Source of the DNA: Kappaphycus alvarezii
Taxonomy: Eukaryota > Rhodophyta > Florideophyceae > Gigartinales > Solieriaceae
Direction of reading: 5' to 3'
Length of the DNA: 64,000 bases
Assembly (NCBI GenBank): GCA_002205965.3
Contig: NADL03000458.1
Span: 372,001 to 436,000, forward strand
Shown here: positions 36,373 to 47,597 of the stretch, piece after piece
Layout: the number at the start of each line of letters is the position of its first letter
Position numbering within the stretch: the first letter of the stretch is position 1
Program-made: the position numbers and the translations under genes
The notes under the pieces: generated by a model
What the model was told of the DNA's origin: nothing
What the model saw: the letters and a program-made list of their open reading frames with translations, nothing else
The model's database searches: none

Positions 36373-37282
36373 TCGTGCGTGGCCGCCGTCCTTGACAACT
36401 TGCTCATGATTGACCGCGATGGGTATCGACCCATGTTTGTTTCGTGGAAGACCAGGATGTAGCACATTAGTGGAGGTAGTAGCACGCTACCCCGGCCAAC
36501 TAACGTCCTTTCCAGTGCTCGTATCGCACTGCCCACTGTGGTTCGTTCCGCGAATGTGTCCTCGCCCGATCGGATAATGTAAAGAAAGACTTGACCGATA
36601 AGGAAGTGAGAAGGAAGAAGAAGAAGTTCGACTGCGAGAGTGCCAAAGGGTACTCGGAACGTTGGCCAAGCACCTTCTAGGTAGACTCGAGGAGTGGTAA
36701 CCATAGTACTGTACACGGTCAACGGCACCTTCCACGGGTTCTGCCTCACCCAAAGTAACGAATCTATTTTGGGCCATGTCTTTTTCCTTTGCTCGCTCCA
36801 CTTGGCGAAGATCTTGGGTAAATATTTTGTTCAGTGAGTGGAGATATAACCACCTTTTTCTGTGGACTGGTTTACAGTACCACCGGCTTACTTACAGCTG
36901 ACTGCACCAGCCAACTGTAACTACAGTAACTCTCGGGCAGCCAGACAGTATGCTCACACGCCTCCAACAAGAAAAGACTCCCACCATATGAGGAGTGTCA
37001 TCCTCCACAACATCATCTTGGCCACGCAACACCGAAGGAGAGCTTCCTCGAGAGCCTCCTCGCTTGGCCAAGAACTCTGAGATGATGCCGTTAGTCACGA
37101 CCACTCGGTTAATATAATGCATCCACGTTGACCGAGAAGACAGTGGAGGGCTCGGAGGTGTCCCGCGTACATTCTGTACGCGACTGCACGAGCAAATGGT
37201 TGGCCAAAGTTTGGAAGGCGTATTTATCTAACAACTAACAATGAAACTTGGCCACCGCTAAACACAACTACAAGTACATTAC
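36373..37282. other. spacer between pol and the antisense ORF 3' end
   Basis: The sense pol and the antisense ORF converge here. No conserved coding signal; should hold the end of the antisense transcript. GGCC-rich like the rest of the element. Confidence 0.5.
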
Positions 37283-40200
37283 CTACTCGGAATCATAAGG
37301 GTTACGCTCTGGTTGAGGAGCAGGAAGGGAAGAACCAAACCGCGGCGTCGAGGGCATTCTCGGACGAGGGGTTGACGGGAGAGTGGTGTGACCGCCGCTT
37401 GGCCGAGGTTCGAAGGGAGCCGGAGGCGTACCGGCGTCAACAAATGAAGGAGGGAGGATTGGTTGTCCTTGCGTGGCCGACCGATCTGCGTAACGTGACA
37501 TAGCCGCGTCGCGCCAGAAGTCTCGCTCCGCGCGGATCTTATTAATTTTAGTTTCGGCCGCGCCAAGCTGTGCCTTCAGTTGCTGAACCTCCCCATCCAG
37601 TTCAGCTTTCTTTTCGTTGGCCACGGTCAAACTTTGATCCACTTCAGTAACTCTCTGTTCTGCCGAGTCCGCACGACGCTCGTTTGCTTCGCTCGACGAT
37701 TGAAACTGGCGCAGGCGACGTTGGACCAAGTCCAACTCATTCTCCTTTAACTGCAAGTCACGCTCGGCCGAATCATTATCGCGACGCAAGTTGTTCGCCC
37801 GCGTTTGTTCTTCTTTCAACTCCATGTCATGGTTTCGATGCAAGGTGAGCATGCGGACGTCCGACAACTGCGACCTAAGCGATTGGATTTCGCGGCTGGC
37901 AGACTCTTCCTTATCCCTCCAGTAATTGATCTGACGCTCGAAATCCTCGAGACGTCGGCTAAGTTCACGTTCGCGGCCCCTGTTTGGTTCCCTGCGACGA
38001 TTCATCTCACGACGGTTGGCCGCCAAAGTATTCTCAAGTCGGGTCAGTAGGTCCGACAGTGACCAGTTTGAGACTCGGCCGCCCTGCATTACCGCAAGCG
38101 GATATTCTCGCGCGATTGAAGCATCGTATCCGGGATTGTTGTCCGATGATGCGCGACCTGGGCTCCGTAAGACTGACTGTAACCACAGTAACGAGATTGA
38201 CCACCGACTGGATCGAAACCCGCGACAGAAGATATGCGACGGAGTCGAGTGAACTTGACGCATGACAGCGATGAGGCTGGGGATGGAGTCAATCCCTCCC
38301 CCGATCGTCTCGCCGCGTTCCAAGAAGTTCGGCGCGTCCTCCAGCGTCTCGGCCACCAAGTTGATAAGTTCGCCCGGATAACAATACACGCGCTTGGAAT
38401 AGCGGATTTCGTAGGCCACTCCCATCAGGATCGCAATGCTCATTTCAAACTGCAACTCTGTCAAATAGCGATCCATAACGGTAGGAGTGAACTTCTCGGC
38501 CGCGACACTAAAGTACAGCGCAATAAGAGGCATCATGATTGGCGGCCCTAGGGGAGCCCGAAGATCCCGCAAACGAGTTGGCCAAACAGGAAAGAAGTTC
38601 CGTGAAATTCCCGGAACCATGAACACTTTGTCTTGATTAATGATCTCGCTTGGCTGCATTTTGGGACCGCGAGGATCCGCCTTGGCCAACGCATACCAAT
38701 CGTAGGTATCAAAGATGGTACTACGATCATGGTTGGCCGCGCGAGATCCGGTACAGACCCGAATGAAGGGATTGTGGCTGTCCAAGCGAGGGAACGGAAG
38801 ACATTACAGGCCACTCTCGGTCAACGGTTATCCTGTGTGTTCCCCGGCCAAGAATAATGACGCTAACTCCACGTACTGCGCGTGATCGGGATGCAACAAG
38901 AAGGTACGGTCGGCCTTGAGGTTCGGTGGGATCGCATAGAGTGGACCAATCCCAGATGTGTACGCGTTGAATCGACCGTCCGCATCCTCAAGCCCTGGAC
39001 TTGTGAAACGGCGAACATCAGCTTTGGCATACCTCCAAGTCGCAATCTCGGCCAACGATGTAGTCACTGGTTCCACAAAACAGTTGGCGCGAAGGTTCGA
39101 GGTGTCCAGGGGAGGTGCCTCGGTTGTTGTTTGGCCAGGCAGACGAAAAGGAGCGGACTAGGTCATCAAATCAAACGGACGAGTCCCTTCCCAACTGTCT
39201 AACGGCGGAATGCTGAAGACAACACGCAGACGGGAATCTGCATCAGGAATCGTTGGCCGCGATTCTCTCCCGGCCGAGTCATCACTTGTATCCATTAACT
39301 AAACTTTCTTATCGGCCGACCTTGGAGATTCTTGCATCGGAGAAGTTCCGCCCTTGGATTCGGTGGTGGAGGATTGGCCATGTTGGAGTAAGGAAGCTGG
39401 GGAAAGGCACGATAACCTCGCTGAGTCGGTCTCTCATGTTGCTCGCGATGAGGGATGCGCATACGTTCGGCCGAGAAGGGTAGAGTAGGGGATGCCCCCA
39501 TAGGAAGGCGACGTGACGAACGAAGGCCATCCATAGCGGGCCCGGAGATATAAACTTCGGAAGGGTTACCCCATCCCCGTGCGATGATTTCTTCTTGGCC
39601 AACTACAGGAACCAATGCTTGACTTGGGGTACGCGGTCTGGCATGATCGGCCACGGAATCCGGAGGGGTTTGTACTGTACGACGAGAAGGGGGAACCCGG
39701 CTGCCGGACATAAGGCGTTGCAACAGTGGCCGAGATACAGGAGAAGTTGCTGTCAAGTAGAACGTTTCTTGATCGGTGAGGTCTCCACATCCGAAGTGAG
39801 GTCAATCACATCGGACGCACTTGGCCGAGGTGCTGCTGCATTTGGCCAAATATTCTCGCCAGTGGAAGCCGAACGCAAGGGAGGGGCCACAAGTTTCACC
39901 TGCACCTCTTTCCCAGCGCTCGCGGCCGACATTGTATCCCGTTGGCCAGACAAGTGACGAGCAATCTTCAACACCCTTTTCTTCTTCCTCTTTCCATCCT
40001 ACATACGGCCAAACTTCTGCGTGGCCGAGGTCCTTCCTTGTAGGTCCTCTTGACTAACTTTCCCCTTATTAACAAAAAATTTACTAACCTCATTAACATT
40101 CCCTTGTATGGCGACACTTGTATCTTCCTGGCCAGACGGACCGGCAGTTATTCGAAAAGCGACGCACGCTCCAGCCTTATCAATCAAGCGATCGACGATC

Positions 40201-40762
40201 GCGCTTGAGTCATCCGACCACTGGAACCCTCCTTGGTCTCACGAAAATCTAAAACCGGCACCACTCGTTTTTCAGTCAGCCCCTCTAACTCTAGTCGCGA
40301 AACGTTCTGTTTTGCCACACATCCAACAGCGGATGCCTGTGATCGACGGCGTTTCAGACCTTTCTTCTTTGTACCCGCAGTTGAAATGGGCGGTGGAGTG
40401 GCCGCTACCGGATGCGTCGCACTTCACATTCCCCTTCGACGGGACAACACAGCGGCTTCCACAATATCAAGATCGGCCGAGTCAGCATCATCGTCGTCAC
40501 TCTCGGCCTCCTGGTTCCTGGAACGCCTTGATGTTGGACGCGATGGAGGAGGAGCCGGCTTCATGCGAGCCGCAGAGAGACGCACTGTACGTGGCCGAGC
40601 AGCAGGAGCCGTCGGAGTTACAGAAGTGGTGGGTATAACACTCCTCCTGTTGGCCGCATCAGCCGAGGTATCAATTGCATCATCGTCATCGGTCAACTCA
40701 ATACTCTCATTGGCCGGCCCGTGACTCGGCGGCTCATCTGGAAGATACTTGGCCGGGTTCAT
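37283..40762 (-). CDS. large antisense ORF of the chromovirus: SIM-like motifs plus coiled coil, new family
   Basis: Runs against gag-pol, between pol and the 3' LTR. About 1,160 codons in pieces: 40762-40424, 40187-39753, 39756-39295, 39076-38828 and 38785-37283; most frame changes fit one-base losses, with stops near 40000, 38828 and 38805. The N-terminus starts at an ATG (40762) and is disordered, with IELTDDDD and, further on, VIDLTSD, both like SUMO-interaction motifs (hydrophobic core beside acids). A folded middle (38800-38240: DTYDWYALAKADPRG, YCYPGELINLVAETL) has no family I know. A long Glu/Arg-rich coiled coil (38050-37500) and a Pro-rich tail follow. A TATA box sits at 41108-41115. 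Extra antisense ORFs occur in some plant Ty3 elements; this protein's identity and role are unknown. Confidence 0.6.
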
Positions 40763-41107
40763 TGTTAATCAAAGCCCAACCCGGCCAACAAACAGCAGAC
40801 AACGAACGACAAAGTAGTTTCCTGATCGGCTAAAAGTAACCACGAGTTTCGACTCACGATGATGTTGCCCACAAGTACATGGACTGGACTGTCCAAAGGT
40901 GACCTAGAGCCAGTGACGAAAGCCAACACTCCTAACAGCTTGACCAAAGGACAAACGAGGAAGAGAGAAGTTTGATCGCAAAAGAATCGCAACACCGAAA
41001 CACACAACGTAACAAACTCTGCCGAGTCATGTGAGGTGCAGATTATTGGAGAGACATTCCCTCTCGGCCAACTTTTTGCGGAAACAGCGTTTTGTTATTC
41101 TTGGCCG

Positions 41108-41115
41108 CTTTTATA
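41108..41115 (-). promoter_or_regulatory. TATA box for the antisense ORF
   Basis: TATAAAAG on the minus strand, about 350 bp upstream of the ATG at 40762 and inside the element, about 190 bp before the 3' LTR. A strong consensus match, suggesting an independent antisense promoter. Confidence 0.5.
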
Positions 41116-41292
41116 GTAGCACAGGGTGCGGTGACACGGCAATAAGTGCACGGAAGGTGGTAGGGATTTCCGCCGCACCTGCCTGTTTTTTGTCTACATT
41201 CGCAGGGCAGTTGTCCGAGCCAAACGGTTACAGGCATGGAAGCTACTGTACTCTTCTGAAATGGATAATCTCGACGGGGCGTCTCGGTCTTC

Positions 41293-41302
41293 AGGGGGAG
41301 GG
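41293..41302 (+). promoter_or_regulatory. polypurine tract of the chromovirus
   Basis: AGGGGGAGGG, three bases before the 3' LTR; primer site for plus-strand DNA synthesis. Confidence 0.65.
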
Positions 41303-41305
41303 CTC

Positions 41306-42105
41306 TGTAGTAGGACCAGCGTGGCCACGTTTAGTTTTCATTATTTTTGAAGGGTTGGCCAGGGCATACTTTGTCGATACTTTTCGGGCTAGTAAGACGC
41401 CTAATCACAGGGCAGCACTTGGCCCACCTCATGGCTGGTCCGATGGACCCCTTCGGCCCACACATGGCACTTTCCAGCAAGGATGGCGGACCCAGTGGAT
41501 ATTTCAAAATGGTGCACACCTTTTGCGGCCTTTACAGTAACAACTCACTGTCAACTAACACTAATTACTGTCAACTATGGATACCGAGGATATTTATCTC
41601 TCTCGGCCGGCCAACAGCTAACTAACAAGTGGTTCTACACTAATTTATTGGCCGTGGGACGACTGACTGCTACGATCTCGCACAGTAAGTGCAGTACCTA
41701 ACTGTTAACCCTCATTTATGGCCATGTTTCGGCCTTTTTTTCGTTACTCGGCGAAGCAACTGTAGTTTAGAGTAGTGTACAATAGTACTAATAGTCGGCC
41801 GAGTTGCACACCCTGGGGCTCCCTTGGGAAGGCGAGTTGTTCCCTGAACTTGAGTCTTTGGTAATAAACTCTAGCTTTTGCCGCTTCACAGCCCGCTCGC
41901 CGCCTCTACTACCCCTTTCATAGTTTCCCTTCTCTTCCCTTCCTTTCTGTCGGCCGACTATCTACCGTTATTGTTGACCGCTTTGCTCTGTATTTTCTAT
42001 CTGTGACTCCTTGGCCAACAGTAGTAAGTAAGACCTCCTGGGCCTATTCGCGGGTACGTGCGCTTCGTGCATGTGCGTAGCCGTGGCTACACCCACACTA
42101 CTACA
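41306..42105 (+). repeat. 3' LTR of the chromovirus
   Basis: 800 bp, same ends as the 5' LTR. Preceded by a purine-rich AGGGGGAGGG polypurine tract (41293-41302) and followed by the ATTAC duplicate. Confidence 0.95.
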
Positions 42106-44224
42106 ATTACAAGGGCTCATTTTGAGAACTCATTTGATCATAGGGTCAGGGATTTTTTGGTAGTCGTTAATCGGGCCAAAGAGATGAAAGGAACAGAAAT
42201 TTGTCAAGCAATCACGCTTTTAACGGAAAGAAACAGAAGAATTAAGGCAAAGACGGCGAGAATTACAAATCCAATCGGGATGGCAACAAGAAGAAGTCAA
42301 TAATGCTGGCGGAACTCTTCGGAGAAGCCTGCATGGACTGTGGAAGGAAGGACCATGCTCGAGGTGATTTGAAGTGCTAGCGTCCGAGCTCTTCCAATTT
42401 GAAGATCCGTAAAGCCAACAGTCGTCGTTAGGAACAATCCGAACTGAACCAAATACCCGATAATTTCAACGGATATTTTGGTCCGGGCTCCAAGAATTCC
42501 AAGAGAAATGGAGCCTGGTAAGCGGAATTCCTACCAAGTCTGATCTGATGCCTACGCATAACGACCCCAATCAAATCCTAGACGGGTGTTGTTCTCAGTC
42601 GGTTGGAGGCATAAAGTCTGCAGTAGCACTTTCTTTAGCAATTTCCATCGAATTCAAGTTGGATCCTTTAGATTCTGAACCAATTTACCATGGTTATGGT
42701 GAGGGATGCTGTGATGCGAACCTCAAATTTGGTATCTGGAAACTACCTCTTGAAGACTTTAAAGGGAATATAATCGTAATTACATTCTACGTCACGAAGG
42801 GCGATGGTCCTCTTTTACTTTGAAATTATATCTTGAGCAAATCGGATATGCTCAGTTCACAGACACCTCGTGTTCTCATAATACCACCAGGTGTTCTCAA
42901 AGGATTGGAAAGCAAAATCGTGCTTCCGATTTACGTTACGGAAGGTAGAGAAACCCTAACTCACCTACACGTTTTCATTAGTAAAATCTGCAAATTCCAA
43001 AGCTATCTTGCGACACACTGGGCCTCGCTCGGAGCGAAAGTAGATTTGGATGACGGCAGTAACAAAAAATCGCGCTTCTTGGGAAAATCTGCAAAAGACT
43101 TCGTTTCAATACTTCACCTGTACTCGCACTTATCTCTGAAGGACATGAAGGATCTCTGCAAACGGGGCGGATTTCTCTCGCCAGTCTTGGAGCAAGCTCA
43201 TGAAGCAGTCGTACAAAAGTGCACTACCTGCAAAAAGACCGGTAGGCCACTCAATGTTCGCAAGGTATCCTTGCGCAAGCCACTTCGAACTTTTAACGAG
43301 GAAATACAAATAGATTCCATGTACATGGTTGAATCAACGAAGTGCGCAATATTTCATATCAAAGATCATGCTTCACGCTTTTGTAATGCTGTTGTTGTGT
43401 CGACCAGAGATATAGAAGAAGCTTCAAAACTCCTTGAAACACACTGGATAGAAGTGAATGGAGCTCCTGCGGCAATATACTTCGACCAGAAATTTGACAA
43501 CGATGATTTTGTCAAAATGTTGCAAAAGCATGGTATCAAACCAAAAACTCGGCCGGCAAGGAGGCATAGTAAAATTGGTTCAGTGGAAAGTGGAAACTTT
43601 TCTCTGCGTCAGATTTAGTTGCGTAGTCTCAAGGATGCAGTGCACGAAAGAGACACGAAAGGTGCCTCGTTCACAGTTCAGGAGATTTTTTCACGACCAG
43701 TCCTCGCTACGAGTCTTCTACGTGGAAACTATTGTGTCAGTGCCTTTGAGCTTGCTAAGGGACAAAAACAATCCATTCTCGGCCTACCACAAACACTATT
43801 GGACTCGGAATTAATTGAAGCACACTACGGGGAAATTGCACACCGCAATCTCTCATAGATGCTGGAATCCCGATCACCAAATACTCTTCCATCACATCTT
43901 CTCACGAAAGGAACACCAGTATACTTCTTTGAAAAGCGAATAAAACACGATGTTTGGAATATGGGATACGTCCAAAACGCAAATGAACATTTTGTGGAGC
44001 TAACTCGGAGCAAATTTGGAAATGGGAAACGTCTGACAGTCGCATACGAAGAGATAAGGCTGTATCTATCTTCACCACTTTTGCAAGAGTTGGTTAGTAT
44101 CGTACATGTAGAACAAGGAAAAAAGCATCAGGTCCCGATGGATGAAGAAGTTGAATCTGTTTTTGTGCACCCATTCTGTCTGCTTCCGTTCCAAGAAAAA
44201 ACTAGAGATAAAAAGGTATCATAA
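42106..44224 (+). pseudogene. pol: Copia Gag end, protease and integrase
   Basis: From the chromovirus edge, ENSFDHRVRDFLVVVNRAKE continues the Copia gag frame; a poorly preserved stretch follows. From 42548 one frame runs to 44224 with in-frame stops at 42821 (in the LLLGN protease motif, Gly to stop), 43616 and 43856. Protease: FGIW.LPLEDF and DGPLLL. Integrase: LYSHLSLKDMKDL and C..C zinc-finger part, IQIDSMY (first Asp), IYFDQKFDN (second), RPARRHSKIGSVE (third, Glu). It is a dead copy whose three catalytic acids all survive. Confidence 0.82.
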
Positions 44225-44649
44225 TCAAGCTACCAATGGAGAAAATTGTTCTTCATTGCTCTCACGTCGAAATGAAGATGCAGATGATACCCGGATAATG
44301 GCTCCGGATTCAATGTCGTTCTATGTAACAAAGACAAATGCCAACCGGGCTCGAGATAAAGACGACGGGATCAACGTAACTAAGAGCACTCCACATAGCC
44401 GAACGGAAAAGGACGTTGGAAGTACCCCCGTTCTGGAAGAGATTATATTAATACGAGAGTTGAAGTCACAGAAGCGAGCAGTAATTCGGAAAATTAGAAA
44501 TATTATTGGTGATGAACCCTTGACGGAAAGCAAGATAGCATAGATCGCACCAAGGTGGCTCATTGATGAATCGATTGCTAAAGAAAAGTCCAACTACAAG
44601 GATAAAACGCATATCGGGTAGTAAACGTCAGGAACCTACCAAAAAATGC

Positions 44650-46124
44650 AAATCTTATCTCACCGCATTGTTTCTTCTAAGTTAATTTCGATGGAGAATC
44701 AGAAAAATTGAAATTGAAGTGCAGATTAGTTCCTCACGGAAACAGGGATAAGGAGAAAATTTCATTCGCAAGGACTCAACAACAGCAAAATTTACTGATA
44801 TACGGGCCCTTCTCTCTGCTGTAGCGATACTTCAATTTTCGCTAGCGACGATAGATATCTCTGGAGCATTTCTTCAATCTGGACCGTTGAACAGCAACGT
44901 TTATGTCCTCGTGCCGAGAGGCTGGAATACTAACAGATTCTTCGTATGGAAGCTGCTCGTCCCAGCATACGGTCCCATCGAATCAGGCCGGCTCTAGCGA
45001 CTCTCAATCGAAGACTAGTTGTTCTACAATGGATTGGAATGCCTCTCGGGGATGCAACAATTTTTCCTGAATCGAAACTCATCTGGGAATCTCCTCCTCA
45101 TTGTTGCAAAAGTCCTGGACGATTTTTTACTTGCAGGAAACCCACAGGTAATCCAAGAATTCCATGAAGAACTTTCCACACGGTTCAAAGCCGGCAGATT
45201 CATCTCTGAATCCAATCTGGTTTTCAACAGACTTCATACATCCCAAGACGGCAACTATAATATCACTTTTTCTATGAAGGAATACACGGGAAAAATTGTC
45301 AAACTTCCATTGGATCGCAATAGAAGAAAAGATCAAAACGATAAATGCTCATCGCACAAAGTCAAACAATTTCAGGCCCTCGCTGGAAAACTCAATTGGC
45401 TAGGACACGGCGTAATGGGTCCTGCGGCATTTTCCTCTAGTATCTTGCAGCAATGGACATCCGATCTCAGAGCACGCCACTTGACTGAAGCAAATCGTGC
45501 GCTCCACGAGATTCGAAAACTTAACCCGATTATAACGTATCGAGTACCTTCCACTCAAGATGTATGCAGCGACAGCACCACTTACTTGGCCTTCTCTGAC
45601 GCGAGCCAAGGCAAATATTCCTGCGGCCAAACAGGTTGCTTCTCTGGAATCTTCTTTCCGAACTCTAAGATATTCCATACCATCGACTGGCACAGCTCTA
45701 AGCAGGCTCGAGTCTCGTTTTCGTTCATGGGGGCGGAGATACTAGCAGCCGCAGAGTCAGCCGATGGGCTGAAATCATGGCATACTGCTTGTCGAAGATG
45801 TACGCGGCTGATCGTTCCTTGCCACTTGTCTTGACAGTTGACTCACATGAACTCTACTCGACCATCACCACTCTTCACGAAGGTCGCGATTACAGGCTGC
45901 GACCAACAGTCGAAAGGTTGACAGACACCTTTGAGTCAGGAGAAATCGCTGTTATTCAATGGATAGAGGGCGCGAACAACATCGCTGATGCGTTGACAAA
46001 GAGGAACCTAGGAACCTTTCGCAAACTCAATCAAACCTGTGCTCTTAGACTCTTGGACTCTGATATTCTTCATGAAGACAAGAGATTCAAACCAGAAAGG
46101 GAAATCGAAACGGATATCCAGTGA
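44650..46124 (+). pseudogene. pol: Copia reverse transcriptase and RNase H
   Basis: The first RT part (44650-45018) is spread over several frames (KLKCRLVPHGNRDKEK, then FLQSG-like pieces). From 45019: VAKVLDDFLLAGNP (the catalytic DD, usually Y-V-DD), KQFQALAGKLNWLG, then RNase H as LAFSDASQG, FMGAEILAAAESADG and, after a base missing at AAA 45772-45774, LVLTVDSHELYSTI and GANNIADALTKRN, which is the Copia RNase H end. Stop at 46124. Confidence 0.82.
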
Positions 46125-47203
46125 TTTATTGAATCCAAAAACCATTTTTCCGATTGTGTGCCAACATGGTGGCCGCTTAATACCATGAATTTGATACAAA
46201 ACTTGATTATGGACTTGCGTTTCCGTTCCACAATCTTGAATTTCTTCGTTGCAGGTTTTCAAGCTTGATTACATATGCCACGTTTCTTGACAGAACCATT
46301 AACTGGTGCCGCCTTCGAATAATGCACTGTATACGAGCACCTGTGCAATATGCACCTTCTTCCTCGATTCGGATAATTGGACACGCGGGATATTCGGAAC
46401 CAGAATTAATTAAATTCTAATTTCCTTCTCAACCTTCTGTCCCATGGAGATCCACATGTTGAACACGTGTCCACTGTTTGGGGTGTACAATCTTCCTCGC
46501 CGAAATCTGCCTCTACCGCCTCGTCATCTACAATCGGTGCCGGGGGTAGTCAGAGCTAGGTTTCTTCGCTGATTCCGTAGACGAAACGCTGTTAGTAGAC
46601 AGTGACGGTTTGGGTGACATGTCGCTCGCGCTCGAAGAACTGCTTTCGTCCAGGTCAAGTTTTGGGCCTGTCGCAATCACAAAAAATGACATCTGAATTG
46701 TTATCTAAAAGGGAATTGCTTTCGAAACAGTACAAGGGGAAACCCTGGTCATTTAGAGGGGGTGAGGGGGTGGTGTCTGAATGCGGGCGTGGGTATTTTC
46801 AAGGTCTGGATTGTTGAGTGGAAACCGTGGGGAAGAAGAAATGGCTGATGGGCACTGTGGCTGAAGAAGAACTGCGAATATTGAAGAAGATTGGAGGTTA
46901 TATGAACGACCTCCCGACGTATCAGATGTCTATTGCTATTGTCAGGTGCGCCATTTGGCAAACATTGCTGACATCAAAGCTGCAGTTTTTTATTGTTTTT
47001 TCATGGTGCCGGAAAATGTTCGTTCTGGACCAATAAGAAGGCGGTTGTATGATGCACTTTACTGTATTTCGCATGGCAAACGGCTTATTTCAAGTCAATC
47101 GGCGTGCACACTTATTATTTACGTTTCGTATTGTTCAGTTCAAGAATTTTAATTAATTAGGCCTTTTTCTGTATAAGGACCGTTTCGGCCCAATTGAGGG
47201 GTA
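46125..47203 (+). other. Copia 3' noncoding part
   Basis: Between the pol stop and the 3' LTR. Short frames only; I recognise no extra gene. Ends in the GAGGGG purine run at the LTR. Confidence 0.5.
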
Positions 47204-47597
47204 TGATGTACAGCGAATACTGTACAAACGGTCGCGGCCAATCACGGACCACGACTGCAGTGATTTGGCAGTTGTAATGAATAGTGCCGTATTCGATAGG
47301 TGGCAGAACTATTCTATAGTGCAACCGGTAATACAGTACCTATGGAGCTATATCTACTTCTATATTGCCATCCGAACGGATATGTAAGTCAGTACTCATC
47401 ACCCGATCGGGGCAGGTGAGGGAAGAGAGCTTGAAAGAGAAAAAGGAGCTACTGCTAGAGTCTACCGTTTTACTTTACTAGCTCGCCCTATTAAACTGCT
47501 CAAATACGGGACTGCAACGGCATCTCGGGGGACTTTTGTACCCGTTGACTGTGATTGCCCTTTATTGCTCCCCCTCGCTAACACCGCGCATACTGCA
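47204..47597 (+). repeat. Copia 3' LTR
   Basis: Starts TGATGTACAGCG and ends CATACTGCA; a purine run (GAGGGG) directly upstream fits a polypurine tract. It pairs with the 5' LTR at 24955. Confidence 0.85.

Larger units (their letters stand above)
28651..42105 (+). mobile_element. chromodomain Ty3/gypsy retrotransposon (chromovirus) with antisense ORF, complete
   Basis: 13,455 bp with LTRs of 801 and 800 bp that begin TGTAGTAG and end CTACTACA, and a perfect 5-bp target duplication ATTAC (28646-28650 and 42106-42110). By eye the LTRs differ by five substitutions and one base indel (about 99.3% identical), so the insertion is young. Inside: an N-terminal ORF, Gag, protease-RT-RNase H, integrase with chromodomain, then a long antisense ORF (40762-37283). 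Reading frames are broken in several places, including a stop at the integrase catalytic Glu. Confidence 0.95.
24955..47597 (+). mobile_element. Copia LTR retrotransposon carrying two nested insertions
   Basis: Related direct repeats at 24955-25324 and 47204-47597 bracket gag (from 25328), protease and integrase (42548-44224) and RT/RNase H (about 44650-46124), in Copia order. Flanking bases ctaca/ataca are a plausible 5-bp target duplication with one change. Gag is interrupted by a pogo-like transposon (26202-28601) and a chromovirus (28651-42105). Taking these out leaves about 6.8 kb, a normal Copia length, and the gag frame then runs across both sites. Point stops show it is old and inactive. 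Confidence 0.88.

Noticed and set aside
36336..36801. minus-strand frames after pol
   Set aside because: No domain and not continuous with the antisense ORF, which ends at 37283.
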